DNA of 64,000 nucleotides, from contig NZ_CP058670.1 in the NCBI RefSeq assembly GCF_013414345.1, positions 124,001 through 188,000 on the forward strand, read 5' to 3'. The translations under genes were made by a program, and so were the position numbers. This stretch comes from Microcella indica (GTDB lineage Bacteria > Actinomycetota > Actinomycetes > Actinomycetales > Microbacteriaceae). Positions 33,497 through 41,377 of this stretch are shown here, one piece after another. The notes beneath the pieces are model-generated. The model saw only the letters and a list, made by a program, of their open reading frames with translations, was not told the origin of the DNA and did not search any database. Position 1 is the first letter of the stretch. Every line of letters starts with the position of its first letter.

Positions 33497-34390
33497 CTAG
33501 AAGAAGTCCGGGCTCGGCGTCGAGGCGTACCGGATGACGACGTCGGCGTGCCGGTCGAAGCGGTAGCCGGCACCGCGCACGGTGCGCACGATGTCCTCGT
33601 AACCGCCGAGCTTCGACCGCAGTCGTCGTACGTGCACGTCGATCGTGCGCTCGTTGGGCACATCGTCGCCCTCGGCCGCGTCGGCCCACAGAGCCGCGAT
33701 GAGCTGGGCACGCTCGATGGTCTTGCCCTCCCGCAGCACGAGGTACTGCAGCAGCTCGAACTCCTTGTAGGTGAGCGCGGCGGTCTCGCCGTCGAGCAGC
33801 ACGCGCTTGCGGGAGATGTCGATCACGACACCCTCGACCGGTTTCTCGGCGGGCTCCGGTCCGCGGCGGTACCGCGCGAGTGCGGCCGGGTCCTGCAGCG
33901 CGAGGCGCACGACGTCGACGTCGCGCCCGCCCGCCCCGGCCGGGGCGAGGGCCACGGCGGCGTGGGTCTGCGACTGCGGGGCGAGCTCGGCGGTCACCCT
34001 CTTGAGCTCGTTCACGAGGCGACCGAGGTCGATGCCGGCGGCGGCGGCCTTCGCCTCGTCGAGGCCGACGTAGAGCACGAAGCCGCGCGCCTCGGTGCCC
34101 TCGGGCACGGTGCGCACGCGGGGTGTGCCAGACGCGGCTGGGGTGGGGGCGTCCGGCGAGCCGAAACGGACGGGGGAGCTCGGCACGTCGGGCGTGCGGG
34201 TGGGGTCGAGGGTCGGAGCGGTGCGGTCGAGGGCGGCGAGAGACATGGGCGTGACGCTTTCGGCTGAGTCGAACGGCTCCGCGCCGTCGGCACGCGAGTC
34301 GTTCGAAGATGTGCTGCGAGGGGTGCGCGCATCCCGTGCCGAATTGTCGGCTTCGGGAGCGGGGAGCCCGGCGTCGTCGCGATCGTCCAC
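33497..34390 (-). CDS. OmpR/PhoB-type winged-helix regulator without receiver domain
   Basis: A 297-residue protein. The last 105 residues are a Trans_reg_C winged helix (VLLDGETAALTYKEFELLQYLVLREGKTIERAQLI, NERTIDVHVRRLRSKLG, IVRTVRGAGYRF). Residues 85-185 form another conserved-looking domain (GFVLYVGLDEAKAAAAGIDLGRLVNELKRVTAEL), but no phospho-acceptor receiver is seen. Residues 1-80 are low-complexity. GTG 34390 is the longest start; ATG 34246 is a reasonable alternative. A Cys-rich peptide ORF precedes it by 50 bases. Targets unknown. Confidence 0.75.
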   Translation of the reverse strand: MDDRDDAGLPAPEADNSARDARTPRSTSSNDSRADGAEPFDSAESVTPMSLAALDRTAPTLDPTRTPDVPSSPVRFGSPDAPTPAASGTPRVRTVPEGTEARGFVLYVGLDEAKAAAAGIDLGRLVNELKRVTAELAPQSQTHAAVALAPAGAGGRDVDVVRLALQDPAALARYRRGPEPAEKPVEGVVIDISRKRVLLDGETAALTYKEFELLQYLVLREGKTIERAQLIAALWADAAEGDDVPNERTIDVHVRRLRSKLGGYEDIVRTVRGAGYRFDRHADVVIRYASTPSPDFF

Positions 34391-34440
34391 GGCTTAACTC
34401 ATGGGTCGCACGGTCGGCGCAGGCTCGACGGAATCGTCGA

Positions 34441-34542
34441 TCACGCGCACATTCGACAGCACTCGTCAGCGCGCACCGGCATCATCATGCCGACGATCCC
34501 GAGGGCCGTAGCGGCAGCAAGAGGATTCGCGGTGACGGTCAT
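34441..34542 (-). CDS. 33-residue Cys-rich leader peptide (candidate uORF)
   Basis: Read directly from the minus strand: ATG 34542 to TGA 34441-34443, ending in RADECCRMCA with three Cys in the last six residues. GATACT lies 7 bases before the ATG, which fits a leaderless start. It is the first ORF before the winged-helix regulator gene, 50 bases upstream. Leaderless Cys-rich uORFs that sense cysteine supply are known in mycobacteria; the same role here is inference. It is too short to be proven by sequence alone. Confidence 0.45.
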   Translation of the reverse strand: MTVTANPLAAATALGIVGMMMPVRADECCRMCA

Positions 34543-34599
34543 GCCCTGCAGTATCCCGGGCGCTCGCGGGGTCGTCAAGTCGCCCCGCCCTCCCCGCTG

Positions 34600-34684
34600 T
34601 GCCCGTATGGGCCAGATCTGGCGCGACGGGGCGCTCGGCCGATACGTGTTCGCCCATATGCGCCAGATCTGGCCCGTGTGGGCA
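34600..34684. repeat. Imperfect 25-bp inverted repeat with GCCAGATCTGGC cores
   Basis: Left arm 34600-34624 and right arm 34660-34684 match at 22 of 25 positions when one is reversed, with a 35-base spacer. Each arm contains the 12-base palindrome GCCAGATCTGGC (34611-34622 and 34662-34673). A related copy occurs near 62631. It lies between upp and the Cys-rich peptide ORF; the rest of 34543-34704 shows no gene. Confidence 0.65.
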
Positions 34685-34704
34685 CACTTGCGCGGGCGTG
34701 CGGG

Positions 34705-35340
34705 CTACGCGACCGTGCCGTAGAGGCGGTCGCCCGCGTCGCCGAGGCCCGGCACGATGTACCCGTGCTCGTTGAGGCGCTCGTCGAGCGCGCCGAGCAC
34801 GATCGTGACGTTGCGGCCCTCGGTGGCCTTATCGATCATCGCGAGACCTTCAGGTGCTCCGAGGAGGCAGACGGCCGTGACGTCGACGGCGCCGCGGTCG
34901 AAGAGGTACTCGATGGCGGAGAGCAGCGAGCCGCCGGTCGCGAGCATGGGGTCGAGCACGAAGCACTGCCGGTTCGCGAGGTCGTCGGGCAGGCGCTCGG
35001 CGTACACGCTCGGCTCGAGGGTCTCCTCGTTGCGCACCATGCCGAGAAAGCCCACCTCGGCCGTCGGTACGAGCGTCGTCATGCCGTCGAGCATGCCGAG
35101 GCCCGCGCGCAGGATGGGCACGATGAGCGGGCGGGGCTCGCTGATGGCGAGGCCCGTGGTGGTGGTCACGGGCGTCGTGATCTGCACCTCGTGCGTGCGC
35201 ACTCCGCGCGTCGCCTCATAGGCGAGCAGCGTGACGAGCTCGGCCGTGAGCGCGCGGAAGGTGGGCGACGGCGTCGAGGCGTCGCGCAGAACCGTGAGCT
35301 TGTGGGTGATGAGTGGGTGGTCGGCTACGTGCACTCGCAT
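34705..35340 (-). CDS. upp: Uracil phosphoribosyltransferase
   Basis: A 211-residue enzyme making UMP from uracil and PRPP. The PRPP loop reads [15 protein letters not shown] (about residues 130-144) and the uracil site PGLGDAGDR is near the C-terminus. Full length. ATG 35340 has TAGTTT 6 bases upstream, so the mRNA is probably leaderless. Divergent from tadA with 27 bases between. It can salvage the uracil released by PsuG. Confidence 0.95.
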   Translation of the reverse strand: MRVHVADHPLITHKLTVLRDASTPSPTFRALTAELVTLLAYEATRGVRTHEVQITTPVTTTTGLAISEPRPLIVPILRAGLGMLDGMTTLVPTAEVGFLGMVRNEETLEPSVYAERLPDDLANRQCFVLDPMLATGGSLLSAIEYLFDRGAVDVTAVCLLGAPEGLAMIDKATEGRNVTIVLGALDERLNEHGYIVPGLGDAGDRLYGTVA

Positions 35341-35346
35341 AAGGTC

Positions 35347-35352
35347 AAACTA
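35347..35352 (-). promoter_or_regulatory. -10 element (TAGTTT) of leaderless upp
   Basis: TAGTTT on the minus strand, 6 bases before ATG 35340. Confidence 0.4.
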
Positions 35353-35367
35353 TACGGAAGGGGCACC

Positions 35368-35838
35368 ATGGCCGTCGTGAGCGCGAGCGACCGCGAGGCG
35401 ATGCGCGAGGCGCTCGCCGAGGCGCGCGTCGCCCTCGAGACGGGGGATGTGCCGGTCGGGGCCGTGGTACTGGATGCTCAGGGCCGGGTCATCGCGCGTG
35501 GCAGGAACTCCCGAGAGCGCGACAGCGACCCGACTGCCCACGCCGAGGTCGTCGCGCTGCGCGAGGCGGGTCGAGCATCCGGCGATTGGCAGTTGTCGGG
35601 GTGCACGCTCGTCGTGACCCTCGAGCCCTGCGTGCTGTGCGCCGGCGCCATCCTCGCCGCGCGTGTCGACCGCGTCGTCTTCGGCGCCTGGGACGAGAAG
35701 GCGGGCGCGGCGGGCAGCGTCGTCGACCTGCTGCGCGAGCGCCGCCTGCCCTACCGCGTGCGCGAGGTCGTCGCCGAGGTCGACGCGGAGGAGTCTGCGC
35801 AGCTGCTGCGCGACTTCTTCAGCGAACGCCGCCCCTAG
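35368..35838 (+). CDS. tadA: tRNA-specific adenosine deaminase
   Basis: A 156-residue zinc enzyme that converts A34 of tRNA-Arg(ACG) to inosine. Motifs: HAE (THE catalytic Glu in TAHAEVVALREAG) and PCVLCAGAI with the two zinc Cys. The matching tRNA-Arg(ACG) gene is at 22753. ATG 35368 follows GGAAGGGG. Confidence 0.94.
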   Translation: MAVVSASDREAMREALAEARVALETGDVPVGAVVLDAQGRVIARGRNSRERDSDPTAHAEVVALREAGRASGDWQLSGCTLVVTLEPCVLCAGAILAARVDRVVFGAWDEKAGAAGSVVDLLRERRLPYRVREVVAEVDAEESAQLLRDFFSERRP

Positions 35839-35862
35839 CAACCGCCTCAGGCGTGCCGCCCG

Positions 35863-36216
35863 CTACCAGAAGACGGCGATGACGACGTTGACGAGCGCGA
35901 GCCCGCCCGCGGCGTGGAAGAAGGGCTTCACGGCGCGCGTGTTGCCGTTCTTGCGGGCGCGCAGCCAACCCAGCAGCGCGGCGATGAAGACGACGAGCGC
36001 GATGCCGAGCTTAACGAAGATCTTCGTGTAGTCCTCGATCTGCGAGGCGGCGATGCCCGCGAGGGCGATGCCCGTGACGAGCTGCGTGATCGCGCCGCCG
36101 AGGACGGCGCCGATGGCGAAGTCGCTGTTGCGGCGCATCTGCAGCAGGAAGGGGCCCACGATCGCGGCGAGGCCGATGAAGTGGCCCACGATGAAGAACG
36201 AATACAGGAATTCCAT
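35863..36216 (-). CDS. Small four-helix membrane protein
   Basis: A 117-residue integral membrane protein with four helices; the first (EFLYSFFIVGHFIGLAAIVGPFLL) and the conserved-looking QLVTGIALAG and KLGIALVVFIAALLGWLRARK segments resemble uncharacterised actinobacterial membrane proteins. Function unknown. ATG 36216 comes 2 bases after the stop of the upstream gene and is preceded by GAGGAG, so the two form an operon. Confidence 0.7.
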   Translation of the reverse strand: MEFLYSFFIVGHFIGLAAIVGPFLLQMRRNSDFAIGAVLGGAITQLVTGIALAGIAASQIEDYTKIFVKLGIALVVFIAALLGWLRARKNGNTRAVKPFFHAAGGLALVNVVIAVFW

Positions 36217-36218
36217 GG

Positions 36219-36584
36219 TCACTCTGCTCCTCTGATGACGAAGACGTCGGTGGGCGGGTTGGCGTCGACGCGCGGTGCGGCGACCTCCGGCTCGAGCACG
36301 ATGTCGCGAGCGCCCGGTACGGCACGGCGGATGCCGGCGCGCACGGCGCCGAGCACCGCGACGACGTCGGCGATGGGCGTGGAGCGCCCGAACCCGAGTC
36401 GCGCCGTGATGACGAGGCGCTCGTCCTCGAGGCGCAGCGCGCGCACGTCGCCCACGGACTGCACTCCCGGAGTTCCCGCGATGACCTCGCGAATCGCAAC
36501 GGCCTCGGCACTCGCGAGAGTGCCGGACTGGTCGGGGTTGTCGTCGGTCACGTTGCTCGCCGCCTTCCGCCTCCTCCGCGCCAC
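36219..36584 (-). CDS. Stand-alone ZT-dimer-like (cation-efflux C-terminal) domain protein
   Basis: A 121-residue protein. Residues 32-105 (EVIAGTPGVQSVGDVRALRLEDERLVITARLGFG... to ...AVPGARDIVLEP) look like the cytoplasmic dimerisation domain of CDF cation-efflux proteins, a ferredoxin-like fold, but the membrane part is missing. Start could be GTG 36584 or GTG 36551. It is co-translated with a small membrane protein gene. Fold assignment is by pattern only. Confidence 0.55.
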   Translation of the reverse strand: MARRRRKAASNVTDDNPDQSGTLASAEAVAIREVIAGTPGVQSVGDVRALRLEDERLVITARLGFGRSTPIADVVAVLGAVRAGIRRAVPGARDIVLEPEVAAPRVDANPPTDVFVIRGAE

Positions 36585-36614
36585 CGCGCGGTATCTGTCT
36601 GGCGCCCTCCAACC

Positions 36615-36620
36615 TACACT
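36615..36620 (+). promoter_or_regulatory. -10 element (TACACT) of leaderless proC
   Basis: TACACT, 6 bases before ATG 36627. Confidence 0.55.
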
Positions 36621-36626
36621 CGTGGC

Positions 36627-37454
36627 ATGACTGAGCAGCTGCCCTCCCTCGCGATTCTCGGCACCGGCTCAATGGGCGGTGCGATTCTGCACGGATTGCG
36701 CCAGCCGGGGATGAGCGTGCCGTCGCTGCGCGCCACGACCCGCACGGACGCCTCGGCGGCCGCTCTGCGCGAGCGCGGCATCGAGGCCAGGGCCACGGAG
36801 CACGAGCACGACGCGAACCGGTGGGCGGTCGAGGATGCTCGGCTCGTGCTCCTCGGCGTCAAGCCGGCGCAGATCCTGCCGCTCCTCGATGAGCTCGCTC
36901 CCCACCTGCACCCCGAGGCTCTTGTCGTGAGCGTCGCCGCGGGCGTGACGACCGAGGCGATGGAGGAGCGGGTCGCGCAGGCCGTGGTGCGGGCGATGCC
37001 CAACACCCCCGCCCTCGTGGGCCGGGGTGTGACGGGGGTGAGCGGAGGGTCGCGCGCCTCGGCGGCAGACCTCGCGCTCGCCGCGACGCTGTTCCGCACC
37101 GTGGGCACGGTCATCGAGCTGCCGGAGGCGCAGATCGACGCGCTCTCCACGATCTCCGGCTCGGGGCCCGCCTACGTCTTCCTGCTCATCGAGGAGTTCA
37201 CGAGGGCGGCCGAGGAGCTCGGCTTCGAGGAGGAGGTGGCCGCCCTCATGGTGCAGCAGACCTTCCTCGGCGCGAGTCTGCTGCTCGAGGCGGGAGACGA
37301 GGACCCGGCGGAGCTGCGGCGCCGCGTCACGAGCCCGAAGGGCACGACCGAGCGCGCCGTGGCCGTGCTGCAGGATGCTGAGCTGGCCGAGGTCTTCGGC
37401 CGGGCCACCCGCGCCGCCCTCGCGCGGGCGAAGGAGCTCGCAGGCGGCGGGTAG
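36627..37454 (+). CDS. proC: Pyrroline-5-carboxylate reductase
   Basis: A 275-residue NAD(P)H enzyme for the last step of proline synthesis. Rossmann motif LAILGTGSMGGAIL at residues 8-21, MPNTPALVGRGVTGVSGG in the middle and the C-terminal signature (SGSGPAYVFLLIEEFTRAAEELGF, then RRRVTSPKGTTERAVAVL). Full length. In mycobacteria proC is followed by a small HTH gene and the bS22 gene; here those two are 3.3 kb further on. Confidence 0.95.
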   Translation: MTEQLPSLAILGTGSMGGAILHGLRQPGMSVPSLRATTRTDASAAALRERGIEARATEHEHDANRWAVEDARLVLLGVKPAQILPLLDELAPHLHPEALVVSVAAGVTTEAMEERVAQAVVRAMPNTPALVGRGVTGVSGGSRASAADLALAATLFRTVGTVIELPEAQIDALSTISGSGPAYVFLLIEEFTRAAEELGFEEEVAALMVQQTFLGASLLLEAGDEDPAELRRRVTSPKGTTERAVAVLQDAELAEVFGRATRAALARAKELAGGG

Positions 37455-37596
37455 GCGAACGGCGGTGCGCTGTGTCAGCGCTGGGCGAGCCTCGACCTCC
37501 CTCCTGCGCTGCGCATAGGCGGCGCATAGGCAGGGCGGCGACCGTGCTCGAGTGGTTCGCAAATCATGCGGGCCGATCGACACGAAGGAGGCCGTC

Positions 37597-37959
37597 ATGA
37601 CGACGGAGAGCAACGATCGTCCAGACCAGCAAGGCGCCTCGGAGCCCGCACCGGCGACCCCGGCGTCGCCGTCCGCCCCTGCGGCGACGAGTCGCGGGGG
37701 CACGCGGACGGTTCTCGCGGCGACGGGCATCGCCGTCGGCTCCGTGCTGCTGCTGGGGCTCACGTTCGGCGGGGGCGTGCTGCTCGGCACGCATCTGCCC
37801 GATCGCGGGCCCGGCGGCCCGGTGATGGCGAGCGAGGCGGTCGAGCGCCTGCAGGAGCGCCTCGACGATCGCCGCGAGGAGCGGGGCGACCGCCGCGACT
37901 GGGTCCGCGAGCACCGCGAGCTGCACGGTTCGCCGAGCGAGGAGTCGCCCGAGCAGTAG
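37597..37959 (+). CDS. Single-span membrane protein, unknown
   Basis: A 120-residue protein: a Pro/Ala/Ser-rich start, one membrane helix at about residues 37-62 (VLAATGIAVGSVLLLGLTFGGGVLLG) and a highly charged tail (RLQERLDDRREERGDRRDWVREHRE). ATG 37597 is 6 bases after AAGGAGG, a strong site, so the 15 codons upstream are not used. Family not recognised. It stands alone between proC and the convergent potassium genes. Confidence 0.65.
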   Translation: MTTESNDRPDQQGASEPAPATPASPSAPAATSRGGTRTVLAATGIAVGSVLLLGLTFGGGVLLGTHLPDRGPGGPVMASEAVERLQERLDDRREERGDRRDWVREHRELHGSPSEESPEQ

Positions 37960-37983
37960 CGTGGCCGCGCGCCTCGCTCGGCG

Positions 37984-38655
37984 CTAGTGGTCGAGCGAGG
38001 CGAAGCGGTCGATGTCGCTCTCGGTGCCCGAGACGATGATGAGGTCGTGGTTCGACACGACCGTCTGCTCGGTCGCGTAGGTGAACGGCTTGCCGGGGCT
38101 CTTGACCCCGACGACGGTGATCTTGTACTTCGAGCGCACCTGGGACTCGGTGAGCGAGACCCCGCGGATCGGCTTGGGCGGGTACATCTTGACGAGCACG
38201 AAGTCGTCGTCGAACTCGATGAAGTCGATCATGCGGCCCGAGACCAGGTGGGCGACCCTCTCGCCCGCCTCCGCCTCGGGGTAGATGACGTGGTTGGCGC
38301 CGATGCGGGCGAGGATCTTGCCGTGCGATTGGCTGATGGCTTTCGCCCAGATCTGCGGCACCTTGAGGTCCACGAGGTTCGCCGTGATGAGCACGCTCGA
38401 CTCGATCGACGAGCCCGTCGCGACGACGGCGATGGAGAACTCCTCCGCGCCGATCTGGCGCAGAGCATCCAGTGACCGGGCGTCGGCCTGCACCGTGTGG
38501 GTGACGCGCTCCGACCACTTCTGCACGAGGTTCGCGTCTTCGTCCACCGCGAGCACTTCGCGGCCGAGCCGCTGCAGCTGGCCGGCCGTGGCCGCCCCGA
38601 AGCGGCCGAGCCCGATCACGAGGACGGGGGCGTCGTGCCGGATTCTCTCAACCAA
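37984..38655 (-). CDS. Potassium uptake regulatory subunit, KtrA/TrkA type
   Basis: A 223-residue cytoplasmic RCK protein. RCK_N with GLGRFGAATAGQL dinucleotide loop and acidic DEDANLVQKW, then RCK_C (LVKMYPPKPIRGVSLTES to the end). It gates the KtrB channel in response to ATP/ADP or NAD(H). The start codon is TTG 38655, 7 bases after AGAGAGG and 8 bases inside the end of the ktrB-type gene, so the two are coupled. Confidence 0.9.
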   Translation of the reverse strand: MVERIRHDAPVLVIGLGRFGAATAGQLQRLGREVLAVDEDANLVQKWSERVTHTVQADARSLDALRQIGAEEFSIAVVATGSSIESSVLITANLVDLKVPQIWAKAISQSHGKILARIGANHVIYPEAEAGERVAHLVSGRMIDFIEFDDDFVLVKMYPPKPIRGVSLTESQVRSKYKITVVGVKSPGKPFTYATEQTVVSNHDLIIVSGTESDIDRFASLDH

Positions 38656-40096
38656 CGATCGGCCTCTCTTCTGCTCGCCGGAACAGCTGCCGGCGCTGCG
38701 CCGCCGCGAGCGACGCGGCGAGGGTCACTGTACCAACGCGCCCCGCCCACATGGTGGCAGCGAGGATGTACTTCGCCGAGTCCGGCAGGTCGTTCGTCGT
38801 GAGACCCGCCGAGAGCCCGCACGTCGCGAACGCCGAGATGACGTCGAACAGCACGATGTCGAGCGGAGCCTTCGTGATGTGCAGGATGGCGATCGAGGAT
38901 GCGGAGACGATCGTGGCCCCCCACAGCACGATGCTGACCGCGAGGCGCAGCACGTCGGTCGGGATGCGTCGCTCGAACACCTCGATGTCGCGGTCGCCGC
39001 GGGCCTCCGCGAACGCGGCGAGGAACAGCACCGCGAGCGTCGTCACCTTGATGCCACCTGCTGTGGATGCACTGCCGCCCCCGACGAACATGAGCATGTC
39101 GAGCGCGAGCAGGGTCGAGCCGTTCATCGCGCCGATGTCGATGGGGCTGAAGCCGCCCGAGCGCGTCATCACCGAGACGAAGAACGCGGTGAGCGGCCGG
39201 TTCGCGTAGTCCTGGTCGCCGAGAGTCATGGCGTTGTTCCACTCGAGCAGCAGGATCACGATCATGCCCACGAGGATGAGCACGAGGGTCGTGACGATCG
39301 TGAGCTTGGCGTGCACGGTCAGGCGCGCGCGGAACCGCGCGAAGCGCGTGAGCGCGAAGATGACGGGGAAGCCCAGGGAGCCGAGGAACACCCCCACGGC
39401 GATCGTGATGAGCATCCACGGGTCTGCCGAGAACTGCTCCATGCCGTCGACGAGCGGTACGAATCCCGTGTTGGTGAACGCGGAGGCGGCGAGGTAGAAG
39501 CCCTGCCAGATCGACGTCCACACGTCGAAGCCGGCGAGCAGCAGTCTCGGCAGGATGATCGCGAAGAGCACGAGCTCGATGAGGAGCGCGCTCACCGCGA
39601 CCGTGACGAGGAGGTTGCCGATCTCGCCGAGGCGCACGGCCTGCGACTCCGACACAGGCCCGCCGTGCGTCCGGGCGGCGTTCGTGTCGCTCGCCGCGAG
39701 GAGCTTGGCGCGCAGGCCGAGGCGCCGCGAGACGACCAGACCGAGGATGCTGGCGAGCGTGAGCACGCCGATCCCGCCGATCTGCAGCGCGAGGACGATC
39801 ACGACGTTGCCGAACACCGACCAGTGTGTGGCCATGTCGACGGTCACGAGCCCGGTCACGCAGATGGCAGAGACGGCCGTGAAGAGTGCGTCGGCGAACG
39901 GAGTCGGTTCACCACTCGCACTCGCGATGGGCAGCATGAGGAGCGTCGTCACGAGGCCGATGAGCACCGTGAAGACGATGATCGCGAAGCGGGCGGGGGA
40001 GGAGGCGAGAACGTCGTTGGTGGCGTCGCGCAGTCGCTGGAGGGGCGTGCGCGCGACTCGCGGCGCGTTGCCGCGCATGCGCGCCCTGCTGGCCAT
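38648..40096 (-). CDS. Potassium uptake channel subunit, KtrB/TrkH type
   Basis: A 482-residue membrane protein with the four M1-P-M2 repeats of the Trk/Ktr/HKT family; filter segments are visible as AVSAICVTGLVTVD, AASAFTNTGFVPL, MTRSGGFSPIDIG and VISAFATCGLSAGL. It carries K+ (often Na+-coupled) into the cell with the RCK subunit downstream. ATG 40096 follows GAGGGGAG. Confidence 0.92.
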   Translation of the reverse strand: MASRARMRGNAPRVARTPLQRLRDATNDVLASSPARFAIIVFTVLIGLVTTLLMLPIASASGEPTPFADALFTAVSAICVTGLVTVDMATHWSVFGNVVIVLALQIGGIGVLTLASILGLVVSRRLGLRAKLLAASDTNAARTHGGPVSESQAVRLGEIGNLLVTVAVSALLIELVLFAIILPRLLLAGFDVWTSIWQGFYLAASAFTNTGFVPLVDGMEQFSADPWMLITIAVGVFLGSLGFPVIFALTRFARFRARLTVHAKLTIVTTLVLILVGMIVILLLEWNNAMTLGDQDYANRPLTAFFVSVMTRSGGFSPIDIGAMNGSTLLALDMLMFVGGGSASTAGGIKVTTLAVLFLAAFAEARGDRDIEVFERRIPTDVLRLAVSIVLWGATIVSASSIAILHITKAPLDIVLFDVISAFATCGLSAGLTTNDLPDSAKYILAATMWAGRVGTVTLAASLAAAQRRQLFRRAEERPIVG

Positions 40097-40152
40097 GGAA
40101 GCTCCCCTCGGCCCGCGGGCCGCCTGTCATGGTACTCCGGGGCAAGCCTGAG

Positions 40153-40158
40153 TAGGTT
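40153..40158 (+). promoter_or_regulatory. -10 element (TAGGTT) of leaderless ArsR-type gene
   Basis: TAGGTT, 6 bases before ATG 40165. Confidence 0.55.
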
Positions 40159-40164
40159 GGTCAC

Positions 40165-40674
40165 ATGGCCGACATCTTCGACGTGATCGCGGACGCAACG
40201 CGGCGCGAACTCCTCCAGCACCTGCTCGACGCGGCGCTCGCCGCGGACGCCTCATCGGGAGAGTTGAGCGTGGGAGAGCTCGTCGAGCGCATGGACGCGA
40301 CCCAGCCCACCGTCTCCAAGCACCTCAAGGTGCTGCGCGAGCACGGTCTCGTGACCGTGCGTGAGGAGGGGCAGCACCGCTACTACCGGGTCGAAGCGAG
40401 CCCGCTCGAGGAGGTCGAGGACTACCTCGTGCCGTTCCTGAGCGCCGGTGCCGACGGGCTCGAGCCCGTCACGAGCCCCGTCTTCACGGCGTGGGCCGGG
40501 GCGGATGTCGAGCGTGCCGGCAGCACGGTCGGTCGCGTCGCGGCCGGGGCCTCGCACCAGGCGCGCACGGTCGTGCACGAGGCTCAGGAGCGCCTGCACG
40601 GCGTGCAGGAGCGGTTGCACGAGGTGCAGGAGTCGGTCACGCAGAAGCTGCCCTGGAAGCGCGGCGAGAGCTGA
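40165..40674 (+). CDS. ArsR family regulator with C-terminal amphipathic extension
   Basis: A 169-residue protein. Residues 1-95 form the ArsR winged helix (VGELVERMDATQPTVSKHLKVLREHGLVTV, wing EEGQHRYYRVEASPLEEV). No Cys-based metal site is present. Unusually it carries about 70 further residues ending in heptad-like repeats (HEAQERLHGVQERLHEVQESVTQKLPW), likely a coiled coil or membrane-touching helix. It is divergent from the potassium channel gene with 68 bases between, so it might regulate it; that is inference. Confidence 0.8.
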   Translation: MADIFDVIADATRRELLQHLLDAALAADASSGELSVGELVERMDATQPTVSKHLKVLREHGLVTVREEGQHRYYRVEASPLEEVEDYLVPFLSAGADGLEPVTSPVFTAWAGADVERAGSTVGRVAAGASHQARTVVHEAQERLHGVQERLHEVQESVTQKLPWKRGES

Positions 40675-40791
40675 GCATCCCGCTCGATAGCCCCCGATCG
40701 GGTCTCTTTACTTCAGTCACACGTGCCCCTACTCTGAACTTCGGACACATTCGTCACTCCACGAGTGTGCGCACGACCCGAGGATGACGAC

Positions 40792-40986
40792 ATGGACCGC
40801 GACCTGAGCGACGTGCGCTTCCTGACGGTGGCGGAAGTCGCCGACATGATGCGCGTCTCCTCGATGACCGTGTACCGCATGGTGCACGCGGGCGACCTGC
40901 CGGCGATCCGCTTCGGGCGCTCGTTCCGCATCCCCGAGTCGGCCGTCGTATCGGCCATCGACACGCCCATCAGCGACGTCGGCTAG
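40792..40986 (+). CDS. Small HTH DNA-binding protein (excisionase family, Rv0500A-like)
   Basis: A 64-residue protein made almost only of a MerR/excisionase winged HTH: FLTVAEVADMMRVSSMTVYRMVHAGDLPAIRFGRSFRIPESAV. In mycobacteria the homologous small gene lies between proC and the bS22 gene. ATG 40792 follows GAGGATGAC; the nine codons upstream are optional. Related to the BldC type of developmental regulators in size and fold, but its targets are unknown. Confidence 0.85.
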   Translation: MDRDLSDVRFLTVAEVADMMRVSSMTVYRMVHAGDLPAIRFGRSFRIPESAVVSAIDTPISDVG

Positions 40987-41057
40987 ACTCCTGCGGTACA
41001 TGACACGGTCCTGAACGGGCCGTTGCTCCCGTTCAGTCGACGATCAGAGGATTTTCT

Positions 41058-41156
41058 ATGGGTTCCGTCATCAAGAAGCGCCGCAAGCGCATGGCCAAGA
41101 AGAAGCACCGCAAGCTGCTGCGCAAGACGCGTCACCAGCGTCGCAACAAGAAGTAG
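41058..41156 (+). CDS. Ribosomal protein bS22 (AURKAIP1/COX24 domain)
   Basis: A 32-residue, extremely basic protein: [20 protein letters not shown] followed by [13 protein letters not shown] recognise it as the actinobacterial AURKAIP1/COX24-domain protein, found as bS22 in the mycobacterial small ribosomal subunit. ATG 41058 is preceded by AGAGG. It lies 72 bases after the small HTH gene, as in mycobacteria. It was too short for routine ORF lists. Confidence 0.92.
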   Translation: MGSVIKKRRKRMAKKKHRKLLRKTRHQRRNKK

Positions 41157-41175
41157 AGGCCACCGAGCCTCCGAC

Positions 41176-41206
41176 AGGCGTCCGGCCCCCAGGGTCGGGC
41201 GCCTTT
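41176..41206 (+). terminator. Terminator after the bS22 gene
   Basis: AGGCGTCCGGCC pairs with GGTCGGGCGCCT (one GU and one mismatch), followed by TTTCGTGTT. The remaining bases up to 41377 hold GC-rich repeats (TTGCCGGGCC twice) and no gene. Confidence 0.6.
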
Positions 41207-41377
41207 CGTGTTGCCGGGCCTTCCGCCGTCGGGCGTTGCCGGGCCCACCGCTGGCGGGCTCAGCGCCGGCGGCGCATGACAGCAGACGACTGTGCCCACA
41301 GGGGGCATGTGTGTCTGTCGGAGCGCACACAGATGCCGCGAGCACGCACAGGTGCGGGGCGCTCGAGACGGCTCTGC

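Noticed and set aside
40691-40715. CCCGATCGGG followed by TCTCTTTAC as terminator of the ArsR gene
   Set aside because: The stem has only five pairs without a loop; too weak to call.
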